Made by a program: the position numbers and the translations under genes. The notes below the pieces were generated by a model. The model made no database searches. It saw only the letters and a program-made list of their open reading frames with translations, and was not told where the DNA came from. This document shows, piece after piece, positions 17,488-27,445 of a stretch of 64,000 nt of DNA. Source of the stretch: Planktothrix paucivesiculata PCC 9631 (GTDB lineage: Bacteria > Cyanobacteriota > Cyanobacteriia > Cyanobacteriales > Microcoleaceae); NCBI RefSeq assembly GCF_900009265.2, contig NZ_LR735026.1:45508-109507 (forward strand), read 5' to 3'. Numbering within the stretch: position 1 is the stretch's first letter; every line of letters begins with the position of its first letter.

Positions 17488-19270
17488 AATGCTTCTCCCA
17501 AATTCCGATAAAACCATAAATGAATAGGTTCTCCTTGCAATTCTATCCCTTTTTGATAACAATTAATTGCTTCTTTTAAATAGCCTTGACGATGTAATTG
17601 TTGTCCTAGATCCTGATAAATTTCAGGATCGGTAGGACTATTTTTCTGTGTTTCCCGATAGCGAGAAAGGGGATCTAAGTTAACTGCCTTTTTTTTTTTG
17701 AAATCACACGACCCATGGCTTCATAGGCTAAATCAAAATCCGGTTTTAGGTTAATTGCTTTTTGCAAATAGGCGAGAGCATCTTGATAGTTTTCTTTCTG
17801 TTCTAAGGCTTCTCCCCAATGTAAATGAATATCGGGAGAATGGGGATAAATTTCACAAGCGCGACGATAGCAACTAATGGCTTCATCCCACTTTTGGAAC
17901 ATAGCAAAGGTATGACCTAAAAGGTGATAAGCAACCGGAGATCCGGGGTTGAGAGTACAGGCGCGCCGGAGGGCGACAATAGCATTTTCAATGTTCCCTT
18001 GTTGTCGGAGGGTTTGTCCTAAATTTTGATAGGACTCAAAGGAATTGGGGTTAAATTCTTGGGTACGAGAATAAATGGCGATCGCTTCTTCAAATTGACG
18101 TTGTTTGTCTAAAATTTGTTGTAGGCGAACTTGAATTTCTCCCTGATTTTCAGGATTTAATTCTAAGGCTTGGCGGTAAGCGGCGATCGCTTCTTCAAAT
18201 TGATAAAATCGGGCTAAATTCTGTGCTAATTGATCATATAATTCCGCCGCAGTCGGTTGTAAATGACAAGCGTGACGATAAACGGCGATCGCTTCTTCCA
18301 AGTTATAAACCTGAACTAGTGCTTTAGCCAAATTCCATTGATTTTCAACAGAATCGGGGTTAAGTTCAACACAACGACGATAAACAATTACGGCTTCTTC
18401 CCATTCATTTTGTTGAGATAAAGCCTGTCCTAACTGTTGGTAAGCCTCGACAAAATCAGGATTAAGTTCACAAGCTTGATGTAAAGCAATAATCGATTCT
18501 TCCCACTCTTTTTGGTGAATTAATGCTGTTCCTAAATGATAATAGGCTTCGGCGGAGTTGGAATTCACCTGACAGCAACGGCGGGAGAGTTTAATAATTT
18601 CTTCCCATTGTTCCTGTTGTTCTAAAATAGGTCGCAAATTCTGATAAACTTCTATCAAACTAGGATTGAGTTGATAAGCTCGGCGATAATTTTTTACCGC
18701 TTCATCGGTTTGACCTAACTGCTCTTGAAGTTTAGCCAATTCTAAATAACATTCTGACCAATAGGGATTAATTTCTAAGGCTTGATGGTAGGCGGCGATC
18801 GCTTCTGGGTGTTGATGTTGCTGGGTAAAAGCCCGTCCGAGATGGTAATAGGTTTCCCCATCCTTGGGTTTTAGGGCTAACGCCTTATGAAAGGAAGAAA
18901 TAGCCTCTGGAATCCTACCTTGTTGAGTGAGAGCAATGCCCAAATTTGTGTAAAATTGATGATAGCTGCCATCGAGATCAATCGCTTTTTGAAAACAGCT
19001 TAGGGCCTTACTTCCATCTCCGATTTGTAGTTCTAAACTGCCTAAGCGGTCATGAAACCAGGGAGAATTAGGGTTGAGATCCACAGCTTTTTGATAAGCC
19101 GCGATCGCATCTTCTGGATTTCCACTATTGACGAGAGCCTCCCCTAAGTTATAGTAATACCAAGCGGATTTTGGGTTTTCCTCAATCGCTTTTTGGTAAC
19201 TTTCAATGGCATTTTCAAACTGACTTTTTCTTAACAGTTGATTGGCGGTCTCAAAATAGCTAACACTCAT
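17451..19270 (-). pseudogene. Long TPR protein with a frameshift at an A11 tract
   Basis: From ATG 19270 the frame gives 531 aa made almost entirely of 34-residue TPR units (about 15; consensus like AIAAYQKAVDLNPNSPWF), then stops at 17675. The stop is reached through eleven consecutive A on the coding strand (17689-17699). With one more A the frame continues KKKKAVNLDPLSRYRETQKN, adds one and a half TPR units (LGQQLHRQGYLKEAINCYQKGIEL, in parts) and ends at 17451 inside short repeats. The break may be a true mutation, a sequencing error or a transcriptional slippage site. The 531-aa form could still be functional. It is divergent from the glycosyltransferase. Confidence 0.8.
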
Positions 19271-19431
19271 ACTAAAATTCTCAATAATTTCTATGATTTT
19301 ACTGAAAGTTTCGGGATATTTTGCCTAGGAGTACAAGAAAAACGATTAGAGGTTCAGAGGCTAATCACCCCCTAATTGTTCCCATTGAGTCTTTATCCCA
19401 GTATACCTATTTAAGATTTTACACCGAATTT

Positions 19432-20523
19432 ATGTCATTTTCTGATTCCCAATTAAAAAAAATTCGAGATCAACTAGAGCGATCGCAGTCCTGGTTAGAA
19501 AATATTCAATCTGAGATAGAATCTTCCCCATCTCAATCAACTCTACCCCTTGCGTCCACAAAACCAACTCAACCCCCACCCTCGTCAATTTTATTTGACC
19601 GAGATTATGGAGGTTTTACCGGGGGACATTTAAAAGTTTGGGATTATTTTAATCATGTCACATTTTCACCTCGTTATTCTCCCTCGATTTATTTTACCCC
19701 CCAAAGTAGTTGGGATAGAAATAATCCTTGGTTTAATTTAGATAAAAAGTTTATTTTATCCCAACCTTTAGCTAATCCTGATCTGATTTTTATGGAAGGG
19801 TTAGACTGGCAGTTACTAGATCAAAACTATAAACATAATTCACCTGTTCCCATTATTAATCTAATTCAGCACGTTAGACACGGATACCCAGATAATCTCC
19901 GTTATCCCTTTCTTAAGTATAAAGCCATTCGGATTTGTGTGAGCCCTGAAATCAAACAATATTTAGAAGACCATGCTCAAGTCAATGGTGAATTATTAGT
20001 CATTCCTTGTGGCTTAGAACTCCAGCAGATTCCTCTCTCTAAAAATTGGGATCAAAAAGATTATGATGTTTTAATTGCAGCTTTGAAAGAGCCAGAATTA
20101 GGCCAAGAGTTAAAGCAGAAATTAGAAATAACGGGTCAAAAAGTAGAACTCTTAAGCCATCAACTTTCCAGGTCAGACTATTTAGAACAGCTAAATCGCG
20201 CTAGAATAACCGTATTTCTTCCTAACCAAAAAGAAGGGGAGGGTTTTTATCTTCCCGCGTTAGAAGGGATGGCGGTAGGAACACTGGTCATTTGTCCAGA
20301 CTGTATTGGCAATCGTTCCTTCTGTCTTCCGGGGTATAATTGTTTACGTCCTGACTATCGGGTAGAAAGCTTATTGAATGCGATCCAACAAGCCTTACAA
20401 TATTCTCAAACACAAGTTAAACCCCTATTAACCCAGGCCAAAAGAACTGCTAATGAACATAATCTTCTAAAGGAGCGTCAAGCCTTTTTAGAGATTCTCG
20501 ATCATATTCATGAAATTTGGTGA
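19432..20523 (+). CDS. Glycosyltransferase (GT-B fold, group 1-like)
   Basis: From ATG 19432 (MSFSDSQLKKIRDQLERS) the protein is 363 aa. A helical N-terminus leads to a GT-B-like fold; the C-terminal half has EGEGFYLPALEGMAVGTLV and CIGNRSFCLPGYNCL, the nucleotide-sugar site of family-4-type glycosyltransferases (E-x7-E motif). The N-terminal half (YGGFTGGHLKVWDYF) matches a cyanobacterial subgroup. The TTG start at 19321 would add 37 unlikely residues. It lies 54 bases upstream of the sulfotransferase gene and is probably co-transcribed. Confidence 0.78.
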   Translation: MSFSDSQLKKIRDQLERSQSWLENIQSEIESSPSQSTLPLASTKPTQPPPSSILFDRDYGGFTGGHLKVWDYFNHVTFSPRYSPSIYFTPQSSWDRNNPWFNLDKKFILSQPLANPDLIFMEGLDWQLLDQNYKHNSPVPIINLIQHVRHGYPDNLRYPFLKYKAIRICVSPEIKQYLEDHAQVNGELLVIPCGLELQQIPLSKNWDQKDYDVLIAALKEPELGQELKQKLEITGQKVELLSHQLSRSDYLEQLNRARITVFLPNQKEGEGFYLPALEGMAVGTLVICPDCIGNRSFCLPGYNCLRPDYRVESLLNAIQQALQYSQTQVKPLLTQAKRTANEHNLLKERQAFLEILDHIHEIW

Positions 20524-20577
20524 GATAGATTACCAATTTCACGTAAAATTATTCTCTTGAGATAGTATTCATAGATC

Positions 20578-22671
20578 ATGCAAAAATCTAACACAGAACA
20601 AACCGTTTTCATTATCACCGGAATGCACCGTTCAGGAACCTCGTTAACAGCATCAATTTTGCAAAGTGCGGGGGTTCATATTGGCCGAAATTTATTAGGT
20701 GCAGATCATGTTAATATCAAAGGCCATTTTGAAAATATTGACTTTTATCAGTTTCATATCAACATTTTGGACTCACAAGGAGTCAGTGGTGCGGGTTGGA
20801 CATTACAGGATAATCTGGAAATTAAAGAAGAATTTGTTGACCGAGCAAAACAACTCATAGAACAAAATGCCTTAAGTTCAATTTGGGGATGGAAAGAACC
20901 TCGAACCACCCTGTTTTTAGAATTTTGGGCAAAACTGTTACCCGAAGCTAGATTTTTATTAATCTATCGATCACCTTGGGAAGTGGCTGACTCCTTATAT
21001 AGAAGGGGAGATGAAATTTTTCAATCTCAACCCGAATTAGCGATCAAATATTGGCAACATTATAATCAAAAAATTCTCGATTTTTATAATCAAGAACAAC
21101 ATCGTTGCTTGTTGACTAACCTAAAAACAATTGTTCAATATCAAACTGCCTATATTGATACTATCAATCATAAGTTTAACGTTAATTTAAGTCATCCCGC
21201 CCCTACCGCTTACGATCCTTCATTGTTAAGAACAGAGATTTCATCGAATAGTCAGCGACCCACTTTAATTGACCATTACTTTCCCGAAGCTATTGAACTC
21301 TATCAAGAACTAGAAGGGAGAGGATGGCATCCTGAACAAACACCGGATTTTTCTTGGCAAGAATTATTAAAACCTACTCTTTATAAAACTTGGGCATTTC
21401 AAGAATGGGTCAATTTGCGTCAATTAGAAATAGAGAATAAATCCCTGAAATCTCAATTGCAGGAGGAACAAGTTGGATTAGAAGAAGTCAAAGTCATCCA
21501 AGCTGAATCAGAACAAACAAAAACCCAACTCAAAACAGCAGAATCTCTATTAGAGCAATCTCAATCTCAATTACAAGAAACCGAATCTGTTTTACAACAA
21601 TCTCAAACTCAGTTAACTAAAACCGAGTCTATTTTACAAAAATCTCATCATCAACTTAATCAAACCCGGACTGAATTAGAAACAGCTAAAACCCAATTTA
21701 GTCAATCTCAATTTGATGTGATGCGGTATCAATCACAATTACATCAAACTCAAGAAGAATTAGAATATTATGAACTTCATCGCCAGGAGTGGGAAGATGC
21801 TCAATCTCAACTAGATCAAGTCGAAGTAAGTTTAAGTCAATTAACAACTCAGTTACAGCAAACCCAAAAGCGGGAAGAACGTTTTCAAATTCAACTGCAT
21901 CAAACTTTAGAAGAACTAGAGCAAACTAAAACCCAACTCCAACACGATCAAGATAACTTCCAAGAAACCAGCAATCAAGTTAAACAGTTAAAGCGAGATT
22001 TAAAACGGTCTACTTCTCAACTTTATCAAGTACAAAGTGAGTTTGATGTGTCCCATTCTCAATTGCAACAGTCTGAATCTCAACTCCAACAAACCCAAAC
22101 CGAATTAACCGAAATTAAATCCCAATTCCAGGAAAGCAATCGTGATTTAAAACAAAAACAAGCCCAGGTTAATCAACTGCAAACCGAATTAAAGCGATCG
22201 CAATCTCAAATGTATCAACTTCAGATTGAGTTAGCCCAATCGCAATTGCAAATTCAACAAATCCAAGAGAGGCAACAACTGGAACAAAGCCTCAGCAATG
22301 ATCCTAAAAAACATACTGAGATGGACTATAACCTCTTAATTTGGGATGCCTGGAACGCCTATCGCAACGGTAAACTCTCTCAAATGAAAGCCCACCTGCA
22401 AAAAGCATTAAAGTTAACCACAGCTTCCCCCAGCGAAATCATTTTAACCTGGTTAGAAAGTTTCTCCAAATTGTCACTCGCCCAGGGAATGGAACTAGAT
22501 TCCGAAAGTTTAACAAATTCCGAGGAATGGCAACAGTTAGTCCGACAAATGACACGAAAAAAAGGTGTTACCCTGACCGAAAAATTTCATGACCCAAGCA
22601 AGACCCAAGAGGTTGAAGTTGAAGCGGTTGAAACCGCAGCTACACAAGCAAAAACCGCCGATGCGGGTTAA
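20578..22671 (+). CDS. Sulfotransferase-like domain fused to a long coiled coil
   Basis: Residues 1-270 resemble a PAPS-dependent sulfotransferase: the 5-prime-phosphosulfate loop FIITGMHRSGTSLTASIL (10-27), the segment WGWKEPRTTLFLEFW, and LLIYRSPWEVADSLYRRGDE. Residues about 285-575 are a glutamine-rich coiled coil with SQLQQTQ-like heptads. The last 120 residues form a helical region with WDAWNAYRNGKLSQMKAHL. The sulfated target is unknown; beside a glycosyltransferase and a WecA-type enzyme it may act on surface glycans. Confidence 0.8.
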   Translation: MQKSNTEQTVFIITGMHRSGTSLTASILQSAGVHIGRNLLGADHVNIKGHFENIDFYQFHINILDSQGVSGAGWTLQDNLEIKEEFVDRAKQLIEQNALSSIWGWKEPRTTLFLEFWAKLLPEARFLLIYRSPWEVADSLYRRGDEIFQSQPELAIKYWQHYNQKILDFYNQEQHRCLLTNLKTIVQYQTAYIDTINHKFNVNLSHPAPTAYDPSLLRTEISSNSQRPTLIDHYFPEAIELYQELEGRGWHPEQTPDFSWQELLKPTLYKTWAFQEWVNLRQLEIENKSLKSQLQEEQVGLEEVKVIQAESEQTKTQLKTAESLLEQSQSQLQETESVLQQSQTQLTKTESILQKSHHQLNQTRTELETAKTQFSQSQFDVMRYQSQLHQTQEELEYYELHRQEWEDAQSQLDQVEVSLSQLTTQLQQTQKREERFQIQLHQTLEELEQTKTQLQHDQDNFQETSNQVKQLKRDLKRSTSQLYQVQSEFDVSHSQLQQSESQLQQTQTELTEIKSQFQESNRDLKQKQAQVNQLQTELKRSQSQMYQLQIELAQSQLQIQQIQERQQLEQSLSNDPKKHTEMDYNLLIWDAWNAYRNGKLSQMKAHLQKALKLTTASPSEIILTWLESFSKLSLAQGMELDSESLTNSEEWQQLVRQMTRKKGVTLTEKFHDPSKTQEVEVEAVETAATQAKTADAG

Positions 22672-22826
22672 AGATTTGGATGCTGTGGACATTATTTTTC
22701 CGCGCAGGCGGACATCGTTTGTGTAGTAGCGATTTCAATCGCCGGGATTTCTTTTTGCGAGAAAGGTTCCCAAATGTAGTAAACTCTGGCTGACACATTA
22801 AGAACCTTTTGCACCTGTAACCTCAG

Positions 22827-23885
22827 ATGCCCCACCATCTGTACCACCTAATCGCTTTTGTGATTTCGGCTCTAGTTGTGATCTGGAGTACCCCGATTGT
22901 TAAGAAAATCGCCATCCGTTCAGGACGGGTTGATTTGCCCAATGATCGCAAAGTTCATCAACAACCGATGGTGCGCTTAGGTGGCGTTTCCATCTTTGCT
23001 GGCGCCTTAATTGCTCTGTTATTGGTTTGGGGGTTAGGTGGCTTTATTGATGCCACGGGAAAACCTCTAAGCCCACGGGATGAATATGAAATTTGGGGCG
23101 TAGCCCTTGGGGGTATTGCTTTTTTTCTGATTGGTCTAGCGGATGATTTATTTAACCTCTCCCCTTTAACTCGCCTCCTGTTACAAACCGGTGTAGCCAG
23201 TTTGGTTTGGTGGGTAGGTGTCCGCATTGACTTTTTAACGATCCCGAATTTGGGTCTAGTTCAGATTGGATGGTTGAGTTTACCCATTACGGTGATTTGG
23301 TTAGTGGGAATGACCAATGCGATTAACTGGATTGATGGTTTAGACGGACTGGCGGCGGGGGTTTGTGGTATTGCCGCCGTGGTGATGTTGATTGTCAGTT
23401 TATTTATGAATCAACCCGCCGCAGCCCTAATTGCAGCGGCTTTGGCTGGAAGTGCCCTGGGATTTTTAAGGTATAACTTCAACCCAGCCCAGATTTTTAT
23501 GGGGGATGGGGGGGCTTATTTTATGGGCTTTACCCTAGCTGGAGTGGGGGTGATTGGTTTAGTCAAAGTAACGGCCGTGACGTCGGTGATTCTGCCCTAT
23601 TTAATTTTAGCAGTTCCGATTTTAGATATGTCGGCGGTGATTTTGGATAGAATTCGTCATGGAGAATCGCCCTTTGCTGCGGATAAACGCCACCTGCATC
23701 ACCGACTATTAGACGCGGGTTTATCCCAACGCCGAACAGTATTATTTATCTATTCTCTCACCCTGTGGGTGGGAAGTTTAGCCCTAGCGTTTTCGGGAAT
23801 ACCCAGTGGTTTAGCCTATGCCTTGGGTGCAACCGGATTATTAGGATATACCAGTTGGCAAGCCTTAAAACGAGCCAGATTATAA
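22827..23885 (+). CDS. WecA/MraY-family undecaprenyl-phosphate sugar-1-phosphate transferase
   Basis: The 352-aa polytopic membrane protein has about ten hydrophobic segments and the family motifs VDLPNDRKVH, GLADDLFNLSP (metal-binding DD), NAINWIDGLDGLAAG, FMGDGGAYFMG and DKRHLHHRL. The HLHHR ending marks the WecA/TagO subgroup, not MraY. It attaches the first sugar (often GlcNAc-1-P) to the lipid carrier for polysaccharide or wall-glycan synthesis. It follows the sulfotransferase gene by 155 bases and ends before a hairpin terminator. Confidence 0.9.
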   Translation: MPHHLYHLIAFVISALVVIWSTPIVKKIAIRSGRVDLPNDRKVHQQPMVRLGGVSIFAGALIALLLVWGLGGFIDATGKPLSPRDEYEIWGVALGGIAFFLIGLADDLFNLSPLTRLLLQTGVASLVWWVGVRIDFLTIPNLGLVQIGWLSLPITVIWLVGMTNAINWIDGLDGLAAGVCGIAAVVMLIVSLFMNQPAAALIAAALAGSALGFLRYNFNPAQIFMGDGGAYFMGFTLAGVGVIGLVKVTAVTSVILPYLILAVPILDMSAVILDRIRHGESPFAADKRHLHHRLLDAGLSQRRTVLFIYSLTLWVGSLALAFSGIPSGLAYALGATGLLGYTSWQALKRARL

Positions 23886-23895
23886 CAACCGTAGT

Positions 23896-23911
23896 AACCC
23901 CTTCAGGGGTT
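23896..23911. terminator. Hairpin terminator between convergent genes
   Basis: AACCCC-TTCA-GGGGTT forms a 6-bp stem with a four-base loop, ten bases after the wecA-like stop and 15 bases from the end of the cyclase gene. A related hairpin (AAGCCC-TTCA-GGGCTT) is at 30071-30086, so it is also part of a dispersed GTAGTAA...CCTTCAGG repeat family. Confidence 0.6.
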
Positions 23912-23926
23912 TCTTAATGATTGAAT

Positions 23927-25552
23927 TCAAAAAGAAAGGGCTGTTGATTGAACTTCTTGCCAATGTAAACGATAAAGTTGCAGGGGTTCGGTTTTCCCTT
24001 TAACAATAACAGGAGGAATTTTTTCTAAAGGCAAACTCCGATCTTTTAACTGATCCAAAGTCGATTGAGAAATTAAAATTTCGTTTCTATTAGCGGCGGA
24101 ACAAATTCGACTAGCAACATTCATGGTATCCCCAATATGGGTATATTGAATCAGTTTTTCTGACCCAATATTTCCGGCTGCTACCTGTCCGGTATTCAGT
24201 CCAATATGAATATAAATCGGTTCTCCATAACGCTGTTTCCATTGTTGATTCATTCTATCTACCGTCCACTGCATTTCAATGGCCGCTCGCACTGCTCGAT
24301 CCACATCATCATGGCGAGAATAGGGCGCGCCCCAAACCGCCACTAAAGCATCCCCAATATACTTTTCTAAAGTTCCCTCAAAGGGAAAAACAATCTCCTC
24401 CACCATCAGTTTAAAATATTCATTTAACATGGAAATAACTTGACGCGGCTGCATCCGAGAAGACATTTCTGTAAATCGAGTAATATCAGAAAATAAAGCC
24501 GTTACTTCACTTTCCACGATCGCATCAAATTTTCCTTCTTCCCGCAGTTTTCGACTCACGGCTGGCGGAAAAAACCGTTCTAATTTATTTCTAATTACGG
24601 CTTCTTCCTGCATTTTTTTATAGAGTTCGGCATTTTCAATCGCGATCGCGGCTTGATTGGCTAAGGCGGCTAAAAATTCTACATCTTCGGGAGAATAAAG
24701 ATTAGATAAAGATAAATTATCCACATACAAAACCCCAATCACACTATCCCGCAACTTTAAGGGCGCACACATGGACGCATGAATGGCTTGACACAGAATC
24801 GACTCAGACCCCTCAAATCGCTCATCGGCTTGAGCATTATCTATTAATACGGCATTTCCTGTTTCTCTAACAATATTGGTAATTTTTTTACTATAAAAAT
24901 GTTCGTCAGCTAGGGGTTCTTCCCGAAATTTAACCGCCTTATTTTCTAAATTATTGGTTTGGGGATTAACTAGCAAAATCGCTGCCCGATCCAGATTCAT
25001 GATTTGAAATAATAAATCTAAAATTCTATCAAGTAGTTTATTGAGTTCATTGGGAGAAGATAGCTCTTTACTGACTTCTAATAAAATTTTTAACTTGTCA
25101 ACAATTCTTAAATTAGCATCCTGTTGTCGAATATTTAAAACTGAATTTCTGGCTTGAGAAGTTCCTAATAAATCTTGAATAATGGTATAACTATTATCGG
25201 TAGCAAATTCCTGAATAACCGAGGTTTGATGATTTTCAGCATCGGCTTTTAAAGCTGGGGTTAGGGAAACATTCATAAATTTAAACACCACCCGACCACA
25301 ACGAATTAAATCTCCAGATTTGAGATTCGTGTGTTCAATCATCACCTCATTCACAAAGGTATGATTACTACTCTGCATATCGGTAATTGTGTTTTTTCCC
25401 TCACTGACATCAATGCGAGCGTGATGACGAGAAAGGCTCACATCCGCTAAACAAATTGTGCTATCCCGTCCCCGTCCGATGGTATTTACACCGAACTGTA
25501 GGTTAAAGGTCATGGCACTGGTTGTGTCGGGATTACAAATTAAATATGGCAC
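23927..25552 (-). CDS. FHA-GAF adenylate/guanylate cyclase
   Basis: The 541-aa protein has an FHA domain (residues about 1-95; GVNTIGRGRDSTICL, SRHHARI), a GAF domain (about 150-310; DRAAILLVNPQTN to AIAIENAELYKKM), and a class III cyclase domain (about 345-510). The cyclase has both metal aspartates (ALFSDITRFT and EKYIGDALVAVWG) and the HIGDTMNVASR segment. It should make cAMP, or less likely cGMP, in response to a GAF ligand, and may bind a phosphothreonine partner. It has its own strand and is bordered by repeats upstream. Confidence 0.9.
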   Translation of the reverse strand: MPYLICNPDTTSAMTFNLQFGVNTIGRGRDSTICLADVSLSRHHARIDVSEGKNTITDMQSSNHTFVNEVMIEHTNLKSGDLIRCGRVVFKFMNVSLTPALKADAENHQTSVIQEFATDNSYTIIQDLLGTSQARNSVLNIRQQDANLRIVDKLKILLEVSKELSSPNELNKLLDRILDLLFQIMNLDRAAILLVNPQTNNLENKAVKFREEPLADEHFYSKKITNIVRETGNAVLIDNAQADERFEGSESILCQAIHASMCAPLKLRDSVIGVLYVDNLSLSNLYSPEDVEFLAALANQAAIAIENAELYKKMQEEAVIRNKLERFFPPAVSRKLREEGKFDAIVESEVTALFSDITRFTEMSSRMQPRQVISMLNEYFKLMVEEIVFPFEGTLEKYIGDALVAVWGAPYSRHDDVDRAVRAAIEMQWTVDRMNQQWKQRYGEPIYIHIGLNTGQVAAGNIGSEKLIQYTHIGDTMNVASRICSAANRNEILISQSTLDQLKDRSLPLEKIPPVIVKGKTEPLQLYRLHWQEVQSTALSF

Positions 25553-25740
25553 TGTCCTCTTATTAGTAATCAGTTATTAGTACAGACGTGCGATGGCGTC
25601 TCCGTATCAGTGATTTCTACGGTTTCCATCCCTGTCCCCTTCCAATGTAACCCCAATTCACCAATTTATCTAGTTTAGGGCATCTTACCACTGAATTGGG
25701 CTGGGGTAACAACCCAAAACTCCATTCGATATTATGGTAA

Positions 25741-25962
25741 AGTAATTACGAATTACGAATTATGAATTACGAATGGGTAATGAGTAATGTCAATTTATTT
25801 TTTAATTTTTATAATAAGAGTAATCAGATTTTAGCTATATCTATAGCTTTTTGCAACATTTTTTAGTCTTTAAAATTATTAACTTAGGACATGAGCTACA
25901 TCTAATTTTTACCCAAAACTCAAAACCCATTCGTAATTCGTAATTCGTAATTTGTAATTTCC
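25741..25962. repeat. Inverted pair of GTAATTC tandem repeats (MITE-like)
   Basis: The left arm (25741-25790) reads ATTACGAATTACGAATTATG with GAATGGGTAATGAG. The right arm (25918-25962) is its near-complement, starting CTCAAAACCCATTCG and continuing TAATTCGTAATTCG. About 130 AT-rich bases lie between. Arms built from the heptamer GTAATTC could fold into one large hairpin just before recF. This 424-base gap (25553-25976) otherwise shows no gene. Confidence 0.65.
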
Positions 25963-25976
25963 CATTCTCTCTTGCC

Positions 25977-27134
25977 ATGTATTTGAAATTATTACATCTC
26001 CGACAGTTTCGTAATTATGCCGATCAAAAAGTTATATTTGAAGCTCCCAAAACAATTTTATTAGGAAATAATGCCCAAGGTAAATCTAATTTATTAGAAG
26101 CGGTTGAGTTACTTTCTACCCTCAAAAGTCATCGAGTTAGTCGAGATCGGGATTTGATTTTCAATCCCCAACCTACTGCACAAGTTACAGCTACTTTAAA
26201 ACGGGATTTAGGTACATTAGATTTAGGGATTACTCTGCGTTCCCAAGGGGGGAGAACTGTTTGTTTAAATGGGGAATCCCTGCGCCGACATTTGGATTTT
26301 TTGAGTGTTTTAAATGTGGTACAGTTTTCTAGTTTGGATTTAGAATTAGTTCGGGGAAGTCCCGAATATCGACGCCATTGGTTAGACCGTTTATTGGTTC
26401 AGTTAGAACCGATTTATGCTTATATTTTACAACAATATAATCAAGTTTTGCGTCAAAGAAATGCTTTATTAAAACAAATTAAACAAAATCCAGAAACATC
26501 AGAAATTCACCATAAACAAGAGGAATTAGAACTCTGGAATGTTCAATTAGCCATAGCTGGAACTAGGGTTATCCGCCGTCGCGATCGCGTTTTAGAACGT
26601 TTAGTCCCTTTGGCTAAAGTTTGGCATGAATCTATTAGTGGAAGTACGGAATTATTGGATATTAGTTATCAACCTAATGTTAATTTAGATTTACCCAATC
26701 ACAGTTTATCAACGACTCCACCGGAAAAAATTCAACAGGCTTTTTTTGATAAAATTACCACAAGAGCGATCGCGGAAAAACAACAAGGAATTTCCTTAGT
26801 AGGGCCCCATCGAGATGATGTTATCTTTACTATTAATCAAACTCCAGCCCGAAGTTATGGCTCATCCGGTCAACAACGAACATTAGTTTTAGCCTTAAAA
26901 TTAGCGGAATTACAACTGATTGAAGAAGTCGTAAGGGAGCCGCCTTTACTGCTTTTAGATGATGTTTTAGCAGAATTAGATCTAAACCGACAAAATCAAC
27001 TATTAGATGCGATTCAAGACCGATTTCAAACTTTAATTACAACGACTCATTTAGGGGCTTTTGATACTCAATGGTTAAAACATACTCAAATTTTAAATGT
27101 TAAAGCGGGAGAGATTAGTCAGTTTATATATTAG
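25977..27134 (+). CDS. recF: DNA replication/repair protein RecF
   Basis: The 385-aa SMC-like ATPase starts [13 protein letters not shown], with Walker [16 protein letters not shown], signature [17 protein letters not shown] and Walker [14 protein letters not shown], followed by the TTTHLG H-loop. It loads RecA onto gapped DNA with RecO and RecR. It is isolated here from dnaA/dnaN, which is usual in cyanobacteria. Repeats flank it on both sides. Confidence 0.95.
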   Translation: MYLKLLHLRQFRNYADQKVIFEAPKTILLGNNAQGKSNLLEAVELLSTLKSHRVSRDRDLIFNPQPTAQVTATLKRDLGTLDLGITLRSQGGRTVCLNGESLRRHLDFLSVLNVVQFSSLDLELVRGSPEYRRHWLDRLLVQLEPIYAYILQQYNQVLRQRNALLKQIKQNPETSEIHHKQEELELWNVQLAIAGTRVIRRRDRVLERLVPLAKVWHESISGSTELLDISYQPNVNLDLPNHSLSTTPPEKIQQAFFDKITTRAIAEKQQGISLVGPHRDDVIFTINQTPARSYGSSGQQRTLVLALKLAELQLIEEVVREPPLLLLDDVLAELDLNRQNQLLDAIQDRFQTLITTTHLGAFDTQWLKHTQILNVKAGEISQFIY

Positions 27135-27182
27135 GGAATAGGGAATAGGGAATTACGAATTACGAATTACGAATTACGAATT
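27133..27182. repeat. GAATAGG / AATTACG tandem heptamers
   Basis: Two short tandem series directly follow the recF stop: GGGAATA repeated three times, then AATTACG repeated five times. These are the short tandemly repeated sequences scattered through many filamentous cyanobacterial genomes. Confidence 0.75.
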
Positions 27183-27220
27183 GGCAATCTTGCTATAATT
27201 ATAACTTACGCATCAACTAA

Positions 27221-27352
27221 TTATCTAACGGATTTTTTGCCTGATTCAGCTTGTTTAATTGATTCTAATAGGTGTTCTGCATTGGCTGGATTTGATAATA
27301 AATATAGTGTTTCTTGACAAGAGTTAAATTCATCTTTCGTTAAAGATAACAT
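27221..27352 (-). pseudogene. YefM/Phd-type antitoxin C-terminal remnant
   Basis: A 43-codon frame (ATG 27352) reads MLSLTKDEFNSCQETLYLL and ends in SNPANAEHLLESIKQAESGK. This matches the C-terminal half of YefM-type antitoxins, where a 'SxxEYNSxxETLYLLSNPxNAxxLLxSI' pattern follows the DNA-binding half. The N-terminal DNA-binding domain and any RelE/YoeB-type toxin are absent, so it is most likely a relic. Confidence 0.65.
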
Positions 27353-27445
27353 AAATCAGATGTTGATATTTAGCGAGCGAGGAGGCTCGCACTGCTTCCT
27401 CGTTTTCTCACCCAACTTCAATCCGTAAAACCATCTTTAATTCGG

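Noticed and set aside
17344..17562. Minus-strand 72-aa frame
   Set aside because: It reads through short tandem repeats (ISYQSSV) and a T-rich run; part of it is the tail of the frameshifted TPR gene in another frame.
25741..27182. CRISPR-like arrays in the GTAATTC repeats
   Set aside because: Units are 7-10 bases, directly adjacent, with no spacers of even length and no cas genes.
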